Shown: positions 7,109 through 16,287, counted from the stretch's first letter. The stretch: DNA of 64,000 nucleotides from JANPJV01 sp031425695 (GCA_031425695.1 JANPJV010000021.1:1-64000); one strand, 5' to 3'. Notes: generated by a model from the letters alone, not told the origin. A program made the numbers and translations.

Positions 7109-8881
7109 ATGTGCGGCATAGCTGGCTGTTTGGCCCTGCGGGATAGCGCACAGGTTGAGCGGGCTCGCGTCGATGGCGTGCGCGACCACATGCAACGGCG
7201 CGGCCCCGATGGTTCCGCTACGTGGATCTCGGCAGACCAGCGCGTCGGCCTCGCGCACCGGCGGCTGGCCATCATTGATCTGTCCGAACGCGGCGCCCAG
7301 CCGATGCACGCCGGGGCACTGTCGATCACCTTCAATGGCGAGATCTACAACTACCAGGCATTGCGCGCCGAGCTCGAACTGCAGGGCGAGCGCTTCGTCT
7401 CCGATTCGGACACCGAAGTGATCCTGAAACTCTACGCGCGCGACGGCGTGGCCATGTTCCCGCGCCTGCGCGGCATGTATGCATTGGCAATCTGGGATGC
7501 AGTGACGCGCGAACTGCTGCTCGCGCGCGATCCGTTCGGCATCAAGCCGCTGTACTTCGGCGAACGCGACGGGCACCTCTGGTTTGCGTCCCAGGCGCGC
7601 GCGCTGGTCGACACCGGCGTCATTGCCGCCGATCCGGATACTCGGGCATGGACGCAGTTCCTGCTGTGGGGCAGCGTGCCAGAGCCGCGCACCGCCTATG
7701 CCGCGGTGCGCGCCGTGCCGGCCGGACATTGGCTGCGCGCCAGTGCGAAAAAAGGCATCGAGCCGGCAGTGGCACACTTCAGCCTGGCAGGGACCTACGC
7801 CTCGCAGGGAACCAGCGCCGCCACCGACGAAGTGCGCGCCGCCGTGCTCGACAGCGTGCGCCATCATCTGATCGCCGACGTGCCGGTTGGGGTATTCCTG
7901 TCGGCCGGTATCGATTCGGCTGCAGTGCTGGGTCTGGCGCGCGACGCGGGCGCGCAGCCGGCATCGGTCACTCTGGGTTTCGCCGAATTCACCGGCAGCG
8001 GGCGCGACGAGGCGCCCCTCGCGGCCGAACTGGCGCAGCGCTATCGGTCGCCCCATACCGTCCGCCGCGTCACGCGAAGCGAATTCGAACACGACCTGCC
8101 GCTGATCCTGGCCGCCATGGACCAGCCCAGCATCGATGGCGTCAATACCTGGTTCGTCGCCAAGGCGGCGCGCGAGCTCGGCTGGAAAGTTGCGCTGTCC
8201 GGACTCGGCGGCGATGAGCTCTTCGGCGGCTATCCGGCCTTCCGCGATGTTCCCTTGTGGACGCGCTGGCTGGGTTGGGCACGCCATACGCCGCGTCTGG
8301 GTGAGTTCGCCGGGCGCCTGCTCGGGCGCCTTGTGCGCCATCCGAAGGCCCAGGGCTTGCTGCGTTTCGGCGGCTCCTGGGCCGGTGCCTACTACCTGCG
8401 CCGCGGCCTGTTCATGCCCTGGGAAATCGAAGCTGAGCGCCCGAGCTGGCTGCCGCAGGATCGCGACGCCATCGTCGAATCCCTGAGCGCTCTCGAAGCC
8501 ATGTTGCAGCCCGATCCCGGCAGCGACCACGGTCGCGTCGCCGTGCTCGAGTCCAGTGCGTACATGCGCAATCAGCTGCTCCGCGACAGCGACTGGGCCA
8601 GCATGGCGCACTCGATCGAACTGCGCGTGCCGCTGGTCGATGCCACACTCGTCTCGCGGCTCGGCCCGTTGATGCCCGCGAGCGCGCCGGGGCCGGCGAA
8701 GACGGCGCTCGCCCTGGCGCCGTCGCTGCCCTTGCCGCAGAGCTTGATCGTCCGCCCCAAGAGCGGCTTCGAAACGCCGGTTGGCAGCTGGATCCGCAAA
8801 CCTTCCGATACCGAGCCCTGGGCGCGCGCGTGGGCGCGCAGGTTGATCAATGCCGAGGCCAGCAGTGCACAGGCGGCCTGA
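7109..8881 (+). CDS. asnB: Asparagine synthase (glutamine-hydrolysing) family protein
   Basis: ATG 7109 gives 590 residues starting MCGIAGC. Cys2 is the glutaminase nucleophile exposed after methionine removal. Class II amidotransferase motifs follow: RRGPDG, LAHRRLAIIDLS, FNGEIYNY and ARDPFGIKPLYF. The ATP-pyrophosphatase half has GVFLSAGIDSAAV (about residues 259-271, the PP-loop with SAGIDS in place of SGGxDS) and LSGLGGDELFGGYP. The C-terminus has SIELRVPLVD and PKSGFETPVGSWI. Such enzymes in polysaccharide loci may amidate uronic acids or make asparagine; the substrate here is unknown. Complete by length and motifs. Confidence 0.88.
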   Translation: MCGIAGCLALRDSAQVERARVDGVRDHMQRRGPDGSATWISADQRVGLAHRRLAIIDLSERGAQPMHAGALSITFNGEIYNYQALRAELELQGERFVSDSDTEVILKLYARDGVAMFPRLRGMYALAIWDAVTRELLLARDPFGIKPLYFGERDGHLWFASQARALVDTGVIAADPDTRAWTQFLLWGSVPEPRTAYAAVRAVPAGHWLRASAKKGIEPAVAHFSLAGTYASQGTSAATDEVRAAVLDSVRHHLIADVPVGVFLSAGIDSAAVLGLARDAGAQPASVTLGFAEFTGSGRDEAPLAAELAQRYRSPHTVRRVTRSEFEHDLPLILAAMDQPSIDGVNTWFVAKAARELGWKVALSGLGGDELFGGYPAFRDVPLWTRWLGWARHTPRLGEFAGRLLGRLVRHPKAQGLLRFGGSWAGAYYLRRGLFMPWEIEAERPSWLPQDRDAIVESLSALEAMLQPDPGSDHGRVAVLESSAYMRNQLLRDSDWASMAHSIELRVPLVDATLVSRLGPLMPASAPGPAKTALALAPSLPLPQSLIVRPKSGFETPVGSWIRKPSDTEPWARAWARRLINAEASSAQAA

Positions 8882-8884
8882 GCG

Positions 8885-9916
8885 GTGATCGAGGTCGTCC
8901 ATCTGCAGCGGCGGCCATTGCCCGGCTTCCACAGCATCGAGCGCATGTTCAAGGATGTGCGCGAGCATCTTGATGGGCGCGAATTCAAGGTGGTCGTGCG
9001 CATCAATTGTTTCACCAGTCGCGGCCTCCTGCCGCGTGTGCGCGACGCCTGGGCCGCACGCAAGCTCACCGCTTCGGTCAAGCACGTGACCGGCGATGTG
9101 CATTACCTGGCGTGGTGGCTTGATCCGCGCCAGACCATCCTGACCGTGCACGATTGCGTGGGGCTGAGCCGTCTGCAGGGCTGGCGGCGCCGTTTGTTCA
9201 AGTACCTCTGGTACAGCCTGCCCGTACGCCGCGCCCGCTACGTCACCGTGGTCTCCGAGTTCACCCGCCGCGAATTGCTGGCGGAAACCGGCTGCGACCC
9301 GGCGCGCGTCAGCGTCATCCATCCGCACCTGTCCGAAGAGTTCCAACGCGTGGACCGCGTGTTTCCGGCTTCGCGCATCCGTGTGTTGCAGATGGGTACC
9401 GCGCCGAACAAGAACATCGAGCGTCTCGCCCAGGCGCTTGCCGGACTCGATGTGCAGCTGGTGGTGATCGGGCAGCTCTCGATCAGCCAGCGCGCGGCGG
9501 TCACCGCAGCCGGCCTCGCCTGCGAAGAAAAAACGGGCCTCAGCCGAGAGCAGATCCTGGATGAATACGCGAACGCGGATGTGCTCGCCTTCGTGTCCAC
9601 GTACGAAGGCTTTGGCTTGCCGATCATCGAGGCACAGGCGGTTGGCCGGGTGGTCGTGACCAGTACCGTGTGCTCGATGCCGGAGGTTGCCGGCACCGCC
9701 GCCTGCCTGGTGGACCCGCTGGATATCGCCAGTATCCGCACCGGCATCAGTCGCGTGATCGCCGATGCCGACTATCGCAACGATTTGATCCTGGCGGGTT
9801 TTCAGAATGTGAAGCGCTTCCGGTTACCGGCGATAGCCGAGCAGTACGCCAGCTTGTATCGCAGTGTCGCGGTCACGCCGCAGGACGCCAATCCCGCATG
9901 GCAGGGCGCGCGTTGA
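8885..9916 (+). CDS. Glycosyltransferase family 4 (GT-B)
   Basis: GTG 8885 gives 343 residues, three bases after the amidotransferase stop. The C-terminal Rossmann half shows the GT-B pattern: RIRVLQMGTAPNKNIERL (donor-domain start with the NKN(I/L)ERL motif), QILDEYANADVLAFVSTYEGFGLPIIEAQAVGR (the E-x7-E signature, with EGFGLPIIEAQA) and later SMPEVAG. The N-terminal half has TILTVHDCVGL and a conserved VSEFTRREL, as in mannosyl/glucosyl GT4 enzymes. Likely a cytoplasmic retaining sugar transferase acting on the lipid-linked glycan. Donor and acceptor unknown. It overlaps wzm by 19 bases. Confidence 0.85.
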   Translation: MIEVVHLQRRPLPGFHSIERMFKDVREHLDGREFKVVVRINCFTSRGLLPRVRDAWAARKLTASVKHVTGDVHYLAWWLDPRQTILTVHDCVGLSRLQGWRRRLFKYLWYSLPVRRARYVTVVSEFTRRELLAETGCDPARVSVIHPHLSEEFQRVDRVFPASRIRVLQMGTAPNKNIERLAQALAGLDVQLVVIGQLSISQRAAVTAAGLACEEKTGLSREQILDEYANADVLAFVSTYEGFGLPIIEAQAVGRVVVTSTVCSMPEVAGTAACLVDPLDIASIRTGISRVIADADYRNDLILAGFQNVKRFRLPAIAEQYASLYRSVAVTPQDANPAWQGAR

Positions 9917-10782
9917 GGGATCCCGGCGCGCCCGAGCAGGATCTGCACGAGGAATTCTTCGGCCACGCGCACGCGACGGTGATCACGGCGCGGCGCGGCT
10001 GGCACATGCCGGACTTTCGCGAGATCTGGGCCTATCGCGAACTGCTTTGGGTACTCGCGCTGCGGGATATCCGCGTGCGCTACAAGCAGGCCGTGCTGGG
10101 CGCCGCCTGGGCGGTGATCCGGCCGCTGCTGCAAATGCTGATTTTCACCCTGCTGTTCGGCAAGCTGGCCAAGATCCCGTCGGATGGCGTCCCTTATCCG
10201 GTGTTCGTGTTCGCCGGGCTGTTGCCCTGGACTTTTTTCGCCACCATTGTCGGCGCCAGCGCGAATTCACTGGTGGCCTCGTCGAATCTCGTGAGCAAGG
10301 TGTACTTCCCGCGGCTGATCGTCCCGGCAGCCTCGATGGGAAGTGCACTGCTCGACTTCTGCGTTTCTCTCGTGCTGCTGCTCGCGCTGGTTCTGTGGTA
10401 CGGGCTCGGCTGGTCATCGTCGATGTTACTGGCGCCGCTCCTGGTCCTGGCAATGATGGTGCTGGCCTTCGGCCTCGGTACTTTCCTGGCGGCGCTCAGC
10501 GTGACTTATCGCGATGTTGCACAGGTGGTCCCGTTCGCGATCCAGCTGTGGATGTTCGCCACACCCGTGATCTACCCGACCAGCTTCATTCCGGAGCAAT
10601 GGCGCTGGGTGCTGCTCGCCAACCCGATGACCGGCTACACCGAGGCCTTCCGCGCCAGCATCCTTGGGCAGCCGGTCGACTGGGGCATGCTCGGCATTTC
10701 GGTCGGTATCTCGCTGCTGCTTCTCGGCATGGGCGTCGCGTACTTCCAGCGGGTTGAACAACGCTTTGCCGATGTCATCTAG
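9898..10782 (+). CDS. wzm: ABC transporter permease for polysaccharide export (Wzm)
   Basis: ATG 9898 gives 294 residues and overlaps the previous gene by 19 bases. The cytoplasmic N-terminus ATVITARRGWHMPDFREIWAYRELLWVLALRDIRVRYKQAVLGAAW is characteristic of ABC-2 O-antigen/capsule permeases. Six membrane segments follow (about LLQMLIFTLLFG; VFVFAGLLPWTFFATIVG; GSALLDFCVSLVLLLALVLWY; LLAPLLVLAMMVLAFGLG; VVPFAIQLWMFATPVIYP; LGISVGISLLLLGMGVAYF), with the family's LANPMTGYTEAFR loop. It forms the inner-membrane channel with the ATPase encoded next, exporting undecaprenyl-linked polysaccharide to the periplasm. Confidence 0.92.
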   Translation: MAGRALRDPGAPEQDLHEEFFGHAHATVITARRGWHMPDFREIWAYRELLWVLALRDIRVRYKQAVLGAAWAVIRPLLQMLIFTLLFGKLAKIPSDGVPYPVFVFAGLLPWTFFATIVGASANSLVASSNLVSKVYFPRLIVPAASMGSALLDFCVSLVLLLALVLWYGLGWSSSMLLAPLLVLAMMVLAFGLGTFLAALSVTYRDVAQVVPFAIQLWMFATPVIYPTSFIPEQWRWVLLANPMTGYTEAFRASILGQPVDWGMLGISVGISLLLLGMGVAYFQRVEQRFADVI

Positions 10783-12046
10783 TCCTCCCGCCATCAGCGT
10801 GAACGGGCTCGGCAAGGAGTATCGGCTCGGCGAAACCGTCACCTCGAGCCTGCGCGAACTGCTCTCTGCGCCGGCCACCTGGCTGCGTCGACGACCTGAG
10901 CCTGAGTCATTCTGGGCCTTGCGCGAGATCGATTTCGAGATCCGGCCGGGCGAGGTGGTCGGCGTGATCGGCCGCAATGGCGCCGGCAAGAGCACGCTGC
11001 TCAAATTGATGAGCCGGATTACCTCGCCGACCACTGGCAGCATCCGCCTGCGTGGGCGCCTCACCAGCCTGCTCGAGGTCGGCACCGGCTTCCATCCGGA
11101 GCTGACGGGGCGGGAAAACGTCTTCTTGAACGGCGCGATCATGGGCATGCGCAGGCGCGAGATCGCCCGCAAGTTCGATGAGATCGTGGCCTTTGCCGAC
11201 GTCGAACGTTTTCTCGACACCCCGGTGAAACGCTATTCGAGCGGCATGTATGTGCGCCTCGCGTTTGCGGTCGCCGCGCACCTTGAGCCCGACATCCTGA
11301 TCATCGACGAGGTGCTCGCCGTCGGCGATGCACAGTTCCAGAAGAAGTGCCTCGGCAAGATCGAAAACGTCGCTGGATCCGGGCGCACGGTGATGTTCGT
11401 GAGCCACAACATGGCCACCATGGCTGCGCTCTGCACGCGCGCGCTCTATCTGGCCGATGGCCGGCTGCGGTTTGACGGGCCGGTGCGCGGTGCCATCGAC
11501 ATGCACCTCAACACGCTCGACCAGCTCGGCGGAGCGAGCCTGGCCGATCGCACCGACCGCACGGGTGACGGCCGCCTGCGCTTCACCGGCTATTGGTTGG
11601 AGAGTGCCGGCGGCGAGACTTTGCCGACGGCCCTCCTCGGCGACACCGTGGTGCTGTGCCTCGGCTACGAGGCGCAGGTCGATCTGGAAACCGTCTACGT
11701 AGCTTTCGACATCCGCGACCAGCTTGGGGAAGCGGTGAGCAACTGCAACACCGCAGATGTCGGCGCCGATTTCGAGGAGGTCCGAGCCGGTCCCGGGGTG
11801 TTCCGCTGCCGGCTGCCGCGCTTCCCAATCCGCGCCGGCCGCTATCACGGCAATGTTTATTGCTCGGCGCGCGGCCAGGTCTGCGATTTTCTCCAGGCTG
11901 GGATCGTCATCGACGTGGAAGATGGCGACTTCTACGGCACCGGCTCGTTGCGTAATCAATGCCGGGTGATGCTGCAGCAACACTGGAGCCTCGATCGCCG
12001 GACGGCGCCGGCAGTCGCATCGACCGCGGAGCCAAGCCTTGGTTGA
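10772..12046 (+). CDS. wzt: ABC transporter ATPase with C-terminal glycan-binding domain (Wzt)
   Basis: ATG 10772 overlaps wzm by 11 bases and gives 424 residues. The N-terminal ATPase has Walker A GRNGAGKST (~residues 67-75), the signature YSSGMYVRLAF (~154), Walker B DILIIDEVLAVGD (~174) and the switch FVSHNM. Residues ~275-410 form the extra Wzt C-terminal domain (DGRLRFTGYWLESAGGE; FPIRAGRYHGNVYCS). In characterised O9a/O8-type systems this domain binds the finished non-reducing end of the O-antigen and couples chain termination to export. Its presence predicts an export signal on the glycan, such as a terminal methyl or other cap. Several methyltransferases lie directly downstream. Confidence 0.92.
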   Translation: MSSSPPAISVNGLGKEYRLGETVTSSLRELLSAPATWLRRRPEPESFWALREIDFEIRPGEVVGVIGRNGAGKSTLLKLMSRITSPTTGSIRLRGRLTSLLEVGTGFHPELTGRENVFLNGAIMGMRRREIARKFDEIVAFADVERFLDTPVKRYSSGMYVRLAFAVAAHLEPDILIIDEVLAVGDAQFQKKCLGKIENVAGSGRTVMFVSHNMATMAALCTRALYLADGRLRFDGPVRGAIDMHLNTLDQLGGASLADRTDRTGDGRLRFTGYWLESAGGETLPTALLGDTVVLCLGYEAQVDLETVYVAFDIRDQLGEAVSNCNTADVGADFEEVRAGPGVFRCRLPRFPIRAGRYHGNVYCSARGQVCDFLQAGIVIDVEDGDFYGTGSLRNQCRVMLQQHWSLDRRTAPAVASTAEPSLG

Positions 12047-12851
12047 CCCGTCCTTGCGGGCTGCCGCTGCGGACGCGCCTTCGCTGGCGATCCTGATCGC
12101 GACCTGCGATGCCTATTCGGATGCCTGGTTGCCGTTTTTCCAGCTGTTCGAAAAGTTCTGGGGCGACTGCCCGTATCCGGTCTACATGATGACCAGCGGA
12201 ACGCCACTGCCGAATCCGAAGGCGATTCCACTCACGACCGGCGCACGCCAGGACTGGTCCGGGTGCCTGATCCAGTCGCTCGCGCAGATCCCGCATTCGC
12301 ACGTCCTGTTGCTGCTCGAGGACTACTTCATCACCAAGCCGGTCACGCAAGCCGAGATCGCGCGCCTGTTCGCCACTGCGGTGGCCGACGACTGGGATTG
12401 CCTGCGGCTGTTTCCGTTTCCGGAAGGCAGTGCGCCCTCGGCGCGCAATCCGGAGTTCACGACGGTCGCGCCGGACGCGCCGTATGCCGTATGCACGCAG
12501 GCAGCCATCTGGAAGCGCAATTTCTTGAGCTCGATGGCAGTTGCCGGCGAGACGGGCTGGGAATTCGAGATCCATGGCTCGCAGCGCGCCGCCACGACGT
12601 CGGCGAAGATCGCGAGCGTGCCGCGTCGCGCGGACTGGCTCTATCCGATCCCCTATTTCTGTACGGCAATCATTCGCGGCAAATGGGAGCCGGACGCCAT
12701 CGAGATCTGCGCAAGCCTTGGTGTGAAGGTCGACACCAGCCGGCGCAAGATGCGCAGTGCCTGGGATCGCGCACGCGAGCATCCATTGTCCGGTGCGGTA
12801 CGCCGGCGCGTGCAGCGTGCGCTCACGCTGCTCGGATTTCGCCGCGCATGA
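12039..12851 (+). CDS. Uncharacterised protein, possible GT-A-like glycosyltransferase
   Basis: TTG 12039 gives 270 residues and overlaps wzt by 8 bases. The first strand LAILIATCDAYSDAWLPFFQLFEKFW, then YPVYMMTSG and SHVLLLLEDYFITKPVT, resemble a nucleotide-sugar-binding GT-A half with an acidic EDYF in place of a canonical DxD. A W-rich conserved middle (CTQAAIWKRNFL, ETGWEFEIHGSQRA) follows. Related proteins occur in polysaccharide loci without an assigned reaction, as far as I recognise. Glycosyltransferase is inference; confidence in a real gene is high because of tight coupling and codon use like its neighbours. Confidence 0.7.
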   Translation: MVDPSLRAAAADAPSLAILIATCDAYSDAWLPFFQLFEKFWGDCPYPVYMMTSGTPLPNPKAIPLTTGARQDWSGCLIQSLAQIPHSHVLLLLEDYFITKPVTQAEIARLFATAVADDWDCLRLFPFPEGSAPSARNPEFTTVAPDAPYAVCTQAAIWKRNFLSSMAVAGETGWEFEIHGSQRAATTSAKIASVPRRADWLYPIPYFCTAIIRGKWEPDAIEICASLGVKVDTSRRKMRSAWDRAREHPLSGAVRRRVQRALTLLGFRRA

Positions 12852-12891
12852 CGAGCGCCGTCGCTGCCGGGAATGATTGGAAAAGAGAGCC

Positions 12892-13620
12892 ATGCTGAAG
12901 TCACTGCTTGATCGCAATTCAACCGTGGGCAAGGCCTTGCGCGGGGTGCGCTCGCGCCTGCAAGGGCTGCCACCGATGCAGACGACGGGCGTTCGCGCGG
13001 AGGACCTGCGCGCGGCAGTGGGCCGCGACGACCCGCTGATCCTGGAGATCGGCTGCAACGATGGTACGCACACGATCTGGCTCAAGAGCGTGTTCCCGCG
13101 GGCGCGCATTCACAGCTTTGAACCGGAGCCGCGTGCGGCTGCGCGCTTTCTCGCGAAGACTCAGGCCCTGACCGACGTCAGCCTGCACCAGGTCGCCATG
13201 TCCGACAAAGTCGGCGAAGTCGAGTTCTTCCGCAGCTCCAACGGCGATGCCGACGGCGAGCCGACCGGTTGGGACGGCTCCGGCTCGATTCGTCGCCCGA
13301 CCGGGCATCTCGCCGCCTTGCCGGACCTGAAGTTCGACCATCGCTTGCGTGTGGCCACGACCACGCTCGATGCCTGGTGCGCCGGGCAGGGCATCGACAG
13401 CATCGATTTCATCTGGATGGATGTGCAGGGCGCCGAAGTCGACGTCTTCAGCGGTGCCCGCGAAATGTTGCCAAGAATCAGCGTGATCTACACCGAGTAC
13501 AGCAATCAGGAGCTGTTCGCCGGCCAGATCAAGCTTGCCGGGATTCGGCGCATGCTGCCGACGTTCCGCGTTATCGCGCTGTATCCCGACGACGTGCTGT
13601 TGCGAAATCGAAACCGATGA
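12892..13620 (+). CDS. FkbM-family methyltransferase
   Basis: ATG 12892 has a good ribosome-binding site (AAAAGAGAG just upstream), and 242 residues result. Motif I is PLILEIGCNDGTHTIWLK (SAM-binding GxNxG-type loop), followed by RARIHSFEPEPRAAARF (acidic residue for ribose) and IDFIWMDVQGAEVDVFSGA, the FkbM (D/K)VQ/EGxE signature. FkbM enzymes O-methylate sugar hydroxyls. With Wzt carrying a glycan-binding domain, a role in capping or decorating the polysaccharide is plausible. First of three consecutive FkbM-type genes; its stop overlaps the next ATG by four bases. Confidence 0.85.
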   Translation: MLKSLLDRNSTVGKALRGVRSRLQGLPPMQTTGVRAEDLRAAVGRDDPLILEIGCNDGTHTIWLKSVFPRARIHSFEPEPRAAARFLAKTQALTDVSLHQVAMSDKVGEVEFFRSSNGDADGEPTGWDGSGSIRRPTGHLAALPDLKFDHRLRVATTTLDAWCAGQGIDSIDFIWMDVQGAEVDVFSGAREMLPRISVIYTEYSNQELFAGQIKLAGIRRMLPTFRVIALYPDDVLLRNRNR

Positions 13621-14432
13621 CCGGCGTTCTTGATTCGGTCAAGCGGGCCAGCGCGCCGGCACGGGCTCGTCTGCGGGGCGCGCGCGAGCTGCTTGCCTTG
13701 GTCAGGAGCAACCTTCTCGGGAAGCTGGCGGCGCGCCGCGGCCGGCCGCGTCTTTCGACCAGTTGCCAGATCGGCCCTTTGCTCTCGATCTATCGCGACA
13801 ACGGCTTTCTCGACCGGCCCGGACATTTCCTCGAGATTGGCGCATTCGACGGCGAGACTTTCTCCAACACCTCGGTCCTGGCTGACCTTGGCTGGCACGG
13901 CATCTATGTCGAGCCGATTGCGCAGCAGGCTTTCCGCTGTCGCCTGCGGCACGCCCTCAACCGCGAAGTGCGTGTCGTCGAAGCGGCCATCGGCGCCACC
14001 CGCGGCCAGCTGATGCTCGAGGACATGGGTGCGCTGACCAGCGGCAAGGACGCGCAGGTGGAGCTCTATGGGCGCACCGAATGGGCAGCGAGTGCGTTCG
14101 CGCACCGTCGCCAACGCGCAGTGCCGGCCATTCTTCTCGATGATTTACCGCTCGCTGGGGGACGCCAGCTCGATCTGATGGTGATCGACGTGGAAGGCAT
14201 GGAAACGGTCGTGTGGGAACAGATGCGGCGACTCGAGTTGCGTCCACGCATGCTGATCGTGGAGTTGGTTGACCAGCACGCCGATTTCGCCGGGCATGCG
14301 CTCGCCGATGAGCACCGCAGCTTGCGCGAACAGATCCTGGCGGCCGGCTACGACGCGATTTTCGTCGACAGCATCAACTCGATCTTCCGCCGGCGCGAGC
14401 CGCTGCATGCGGACGCGGCCGCGGGGGCATGA
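13617..14432 (+). CDS. FkbM-family methyltransferase
   Basis: ATG 13617 (ATGA overlap) gives 271 residues. Around residues 60-95, RPGHFLEIGAFDGETFSNT and GWHGIYVEPI form the SAM pocket. LDLMVIDVEGMETVVWEQM matches the FkbM DVEG signature, and MLIVELVD follows as the next strand. The upstream ~55 residues are basic and helical. Probably a sugar O-methyltransferase acting in the cytoplasm on lipid-linked glycan or on a nucleotide sugar. It differs clearly from its two flanking paralogues, so the three probably have different acceptors. Confidence 0.85.
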   Translation: MTGVLDSVKRASAPARARLRGARELLALVRSNLLGKLAARRGRPRLSTSCQIGPLLSIYRDNGFLDRPGHFLEIGAFDGETFSNTSVLADLGWHGIYVEPIAQQAFRCRLRHALNREVRVVEAAIGATRGQLMLEDMGALTSGKDAQVELYGRTEWAASAFAHRRQRAVPAILLDDLPLAGGRQLDLMVIDVEGMETVVWEQMRRLELRPRMLIVELVDQHADFAGHALADEHRSLREQILAAGYDAIFVDSINSIFRRREPLHADAAAGA

Positions 14433-15352
14433 ACGGGGTGGCGCCACCACTCGAGCTCAGCCAGCGCATCCGCCATCAGGCCCGCGTCGGCATGGGCTCG
14501 TTGCTGCACAAGCTGGGTGCGTATCGGCAGTTGATGCCGATCTTCGCGCAGCAACCGACGCGCCTGCGTAAGCGCCTGCTGGGCTATCTCCAGCACTATC
14601 TCGACAGCGTGCCGTCGGCCGAAGCCGAGCTCATGCTGGAGCCGTTGGGCGCGCGTTTCGCGTGCGATCTCAACGATCACATGCTGGTCCACTACCTGCG
14701 TAACGAAACGCCGATCTACGAGCTCGCGGAGATCAACTTCTTCCGTTCGCAGGCGCGTCCCGGCGACCATATCCTCGACATTGGCGCCAACCACGGTTTT
14801 TGGGGCGTGAGCGTGGCGAGCGCCGCTGGCACTGGCGCCAAGCTGGATCTGTTCGAGGCCAACCCACTCATTGCGGGTCGGTTGCGGCGCACACTCGCGC
14901 TCAACCCAAGCGTTTCCGCGCGGCTGCACGCCTGCGCGATTGCCGACGGCAGTGCGCAAAGCCTGCAGTTCTACCGCCCGCAAGGAAACCTGAGCGGGCT
15001 CGGATCCACCGTGCTGCACGACTACGCGACCGGGCATGGCTACCTGCGTCCGGACGATGTGATCACGGTGCCGGCGCGCTCGCTGGACCAGCTGCTGGCC
15101 GCCGGTGAGATCACCGGGATGGACCTGCTGAAGATCGACGTCGAGCAGGCCGAGGATGCCGTCATCCGTGGCGCGCGGGTCGCCCTGGAGCATTTCCGCC
15201 CACGCATGTTGATGGTCGAGACCGGAATCGACAGTGCTGCCACGCGCGATTTGCAGGCACTGGGCTATCGCGTTGCGCGCCTTGGCAAGGGCGGCCTGGA
15301 GGATGCGATTCCGGCCGGCTTCTGGGGCAACCTGATCTTTTCGAACACGTGA
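14429..15352 (+). CDS. FkbM-family methyltransferase
   Basis: ATG 14429 (ATGA overlap) gives 307 residues. An ~85-residue N-terminal extension rich in helix precedes GDHILDIGANHGFWGVSVA (SAM motif I) and KLDLFEANPLI. Downstream, MDLLKIDVEQAEDAVIRGA is the FkbM signature, with glutamine where DVEG normally has glycine, and MLMVETGID follows. The replacement is conspicuous, but neighbouring FkbM proteins tolerate variation at this site. Third in a row of FkbM-like genes. Expected role: sugar O-methylation. Confidence 0.83.
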   Translation: MNGVAPPLELSQRIRHQARVGMGSLLHKLGAYRQLMPIFAQQPTRLRKRLLGYLQHYLDSVPSAEAELMLEPLGARFACDLNDHMLVHYLRNETPIYELAEINFFRSQARPGDHILDIGANHGFWGVSVASAAGTGAKLDLFEANPLIAGRLRRTLALNPSVSARLHACAIADGSAQSLQFYRPQGNLSGLGSTVLHDYATGHGYLRPDDVITVPARSLDQLLAAGEITGMDLLKIDVEQAEDAVIRGARVALEHFRPRMLMVETGIDSAATRDLQALGYRVARLGKGGLEDAIPAGFWGNLIFSNT

Positions 15353-16287
15353 GCAAGGTCGCAGTCAGCGTCATCATGCCTGTCCACGATCGCGCCTGGT
15401 GCGTGGCGGAGGCGGTGGCATCGGTCCTGGCGATCGACCATCCACTCGAGCTCCTGGTCGTCGACGATGGCAGCCGCGACGCGACGCCGTCCGTGCTTGC
15501 CGAGCTGCAATCGCGGCATCCAGAGCGGATACGCGTGCTGCGCCATCCGGGTGGGGTCAATCGTGGCGTCTCAGCCAGTCGCAATCTGGCAATCGCTGCG
15601 GCGCGCGGCGAGTTCATCGCATTCCTCGACTCCGATGACTGGTTCCTGCCGTCGCGCTTCGACGTCGCCCTGCCATGGATGCGTGCCCATCCCCAGGTCG
15701 CGGTCGGTGTCGAGCCATATGAAACCGACGAAGACGGTGTGCGCAACCAGCAAGCGCATCTCACGCACCTTCCAAATGACGGGCAGGGCAGGGTAGCGGC
15801 GCTGGCAGCAATGCTGAGCGAGAATCACTATTGGACGGTGCCGGCGGCGACGGTGCGGCGCGAGGGTTTTTCGCGTTTTGGTGGCTTCAACACGAATTTT
15901 CGCCTGGGCGAGGACACTGCGTTGTGGCTGCGCATGGCCGCAGCGAATTCGGTCGGGGTTATCCAGTCCGGGCATCCAGTGGCGTGTGTGCGCCGGCACC
16001 AGCAGCACTCCTGGAGCGGGCTCGACCAGGAGCACGCCTGGAATGCGTTTCTCGCGGTGATCGTTGACGCCACGCGCTGGGCGCTGGATCGCGCAAACGC
16101 AGTGGCTGCGCCCGAGCGCCAACTCTTGCTGCGCAAACTGCGTAGCTACCTGATTGAGACGCTGGCACGACCCGGAAGCCGCCTGTCGCGGCTCGGTTGG
16201 TGGTGGCGCGCGGGCGTGACCGCACCGAGCCTGCTGTTCGATCGGGCCGTCGCTGGAAATCTCGGCCGGCGCCTGCTGCACGGATGA
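15349..16287 (+). CDS. Glycosyltransferase family 2 (GT-A)
   Basis: GTG 15349 (GTGA overlap) gives 312 residues. The N-terminal GT-A domain has VSVIMPVHDRAWCVAEAVAS, LELLVVDDGSRDAT, RNLAIAAARGEFIAFLDSDDWFLP (the DSDD metal/nucleotide motif at ~residues 93-97) and a later segment GFSRFGGFNTNFRLGEDTALWLRM, in which the acidic ED would be the catalytic base region. The C-terminus is helical and basic, consistent with membrane association. An inverting transferase is expected; sugar unknown. Confidence 0.87.
   Translation: MSKVAVSVIMPVHDRAWCVAEAVASVLAIDHPLELLVVDDGSRDATPSVLAELQSRHPERIRVLRHPGGVNRGVSASRNLAIAAARGEFIAFLDSDDWFLPSRFDVALPWMRAHPQVAVGVEPYETDEDGVRNQQAHLTHLPNDGQGRVAALAAMLSENHYWTVPAATVRREGFSRFGGFNTNFRLGEDTALWLRMAAANSVGVIQSGHPVACVRRHQQHSWSGLDQEHAWNAFLAVIVDATRWALDRANAVAAPERQLLLRKLRSYLIETLARPGSRLSRLGWWWRAGVTAPSLLFDRAVAGNLGRRLLHG

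Noticed and set aside
7097..9346. Long minus-strand open frame of about 750 codons opposite asnB and a GT gene
   Set aside because: High GC leaves few stops on the opposite strand; the + strand encodes full-length recognisable families and the minus product is low-complexity and unrecognisable.
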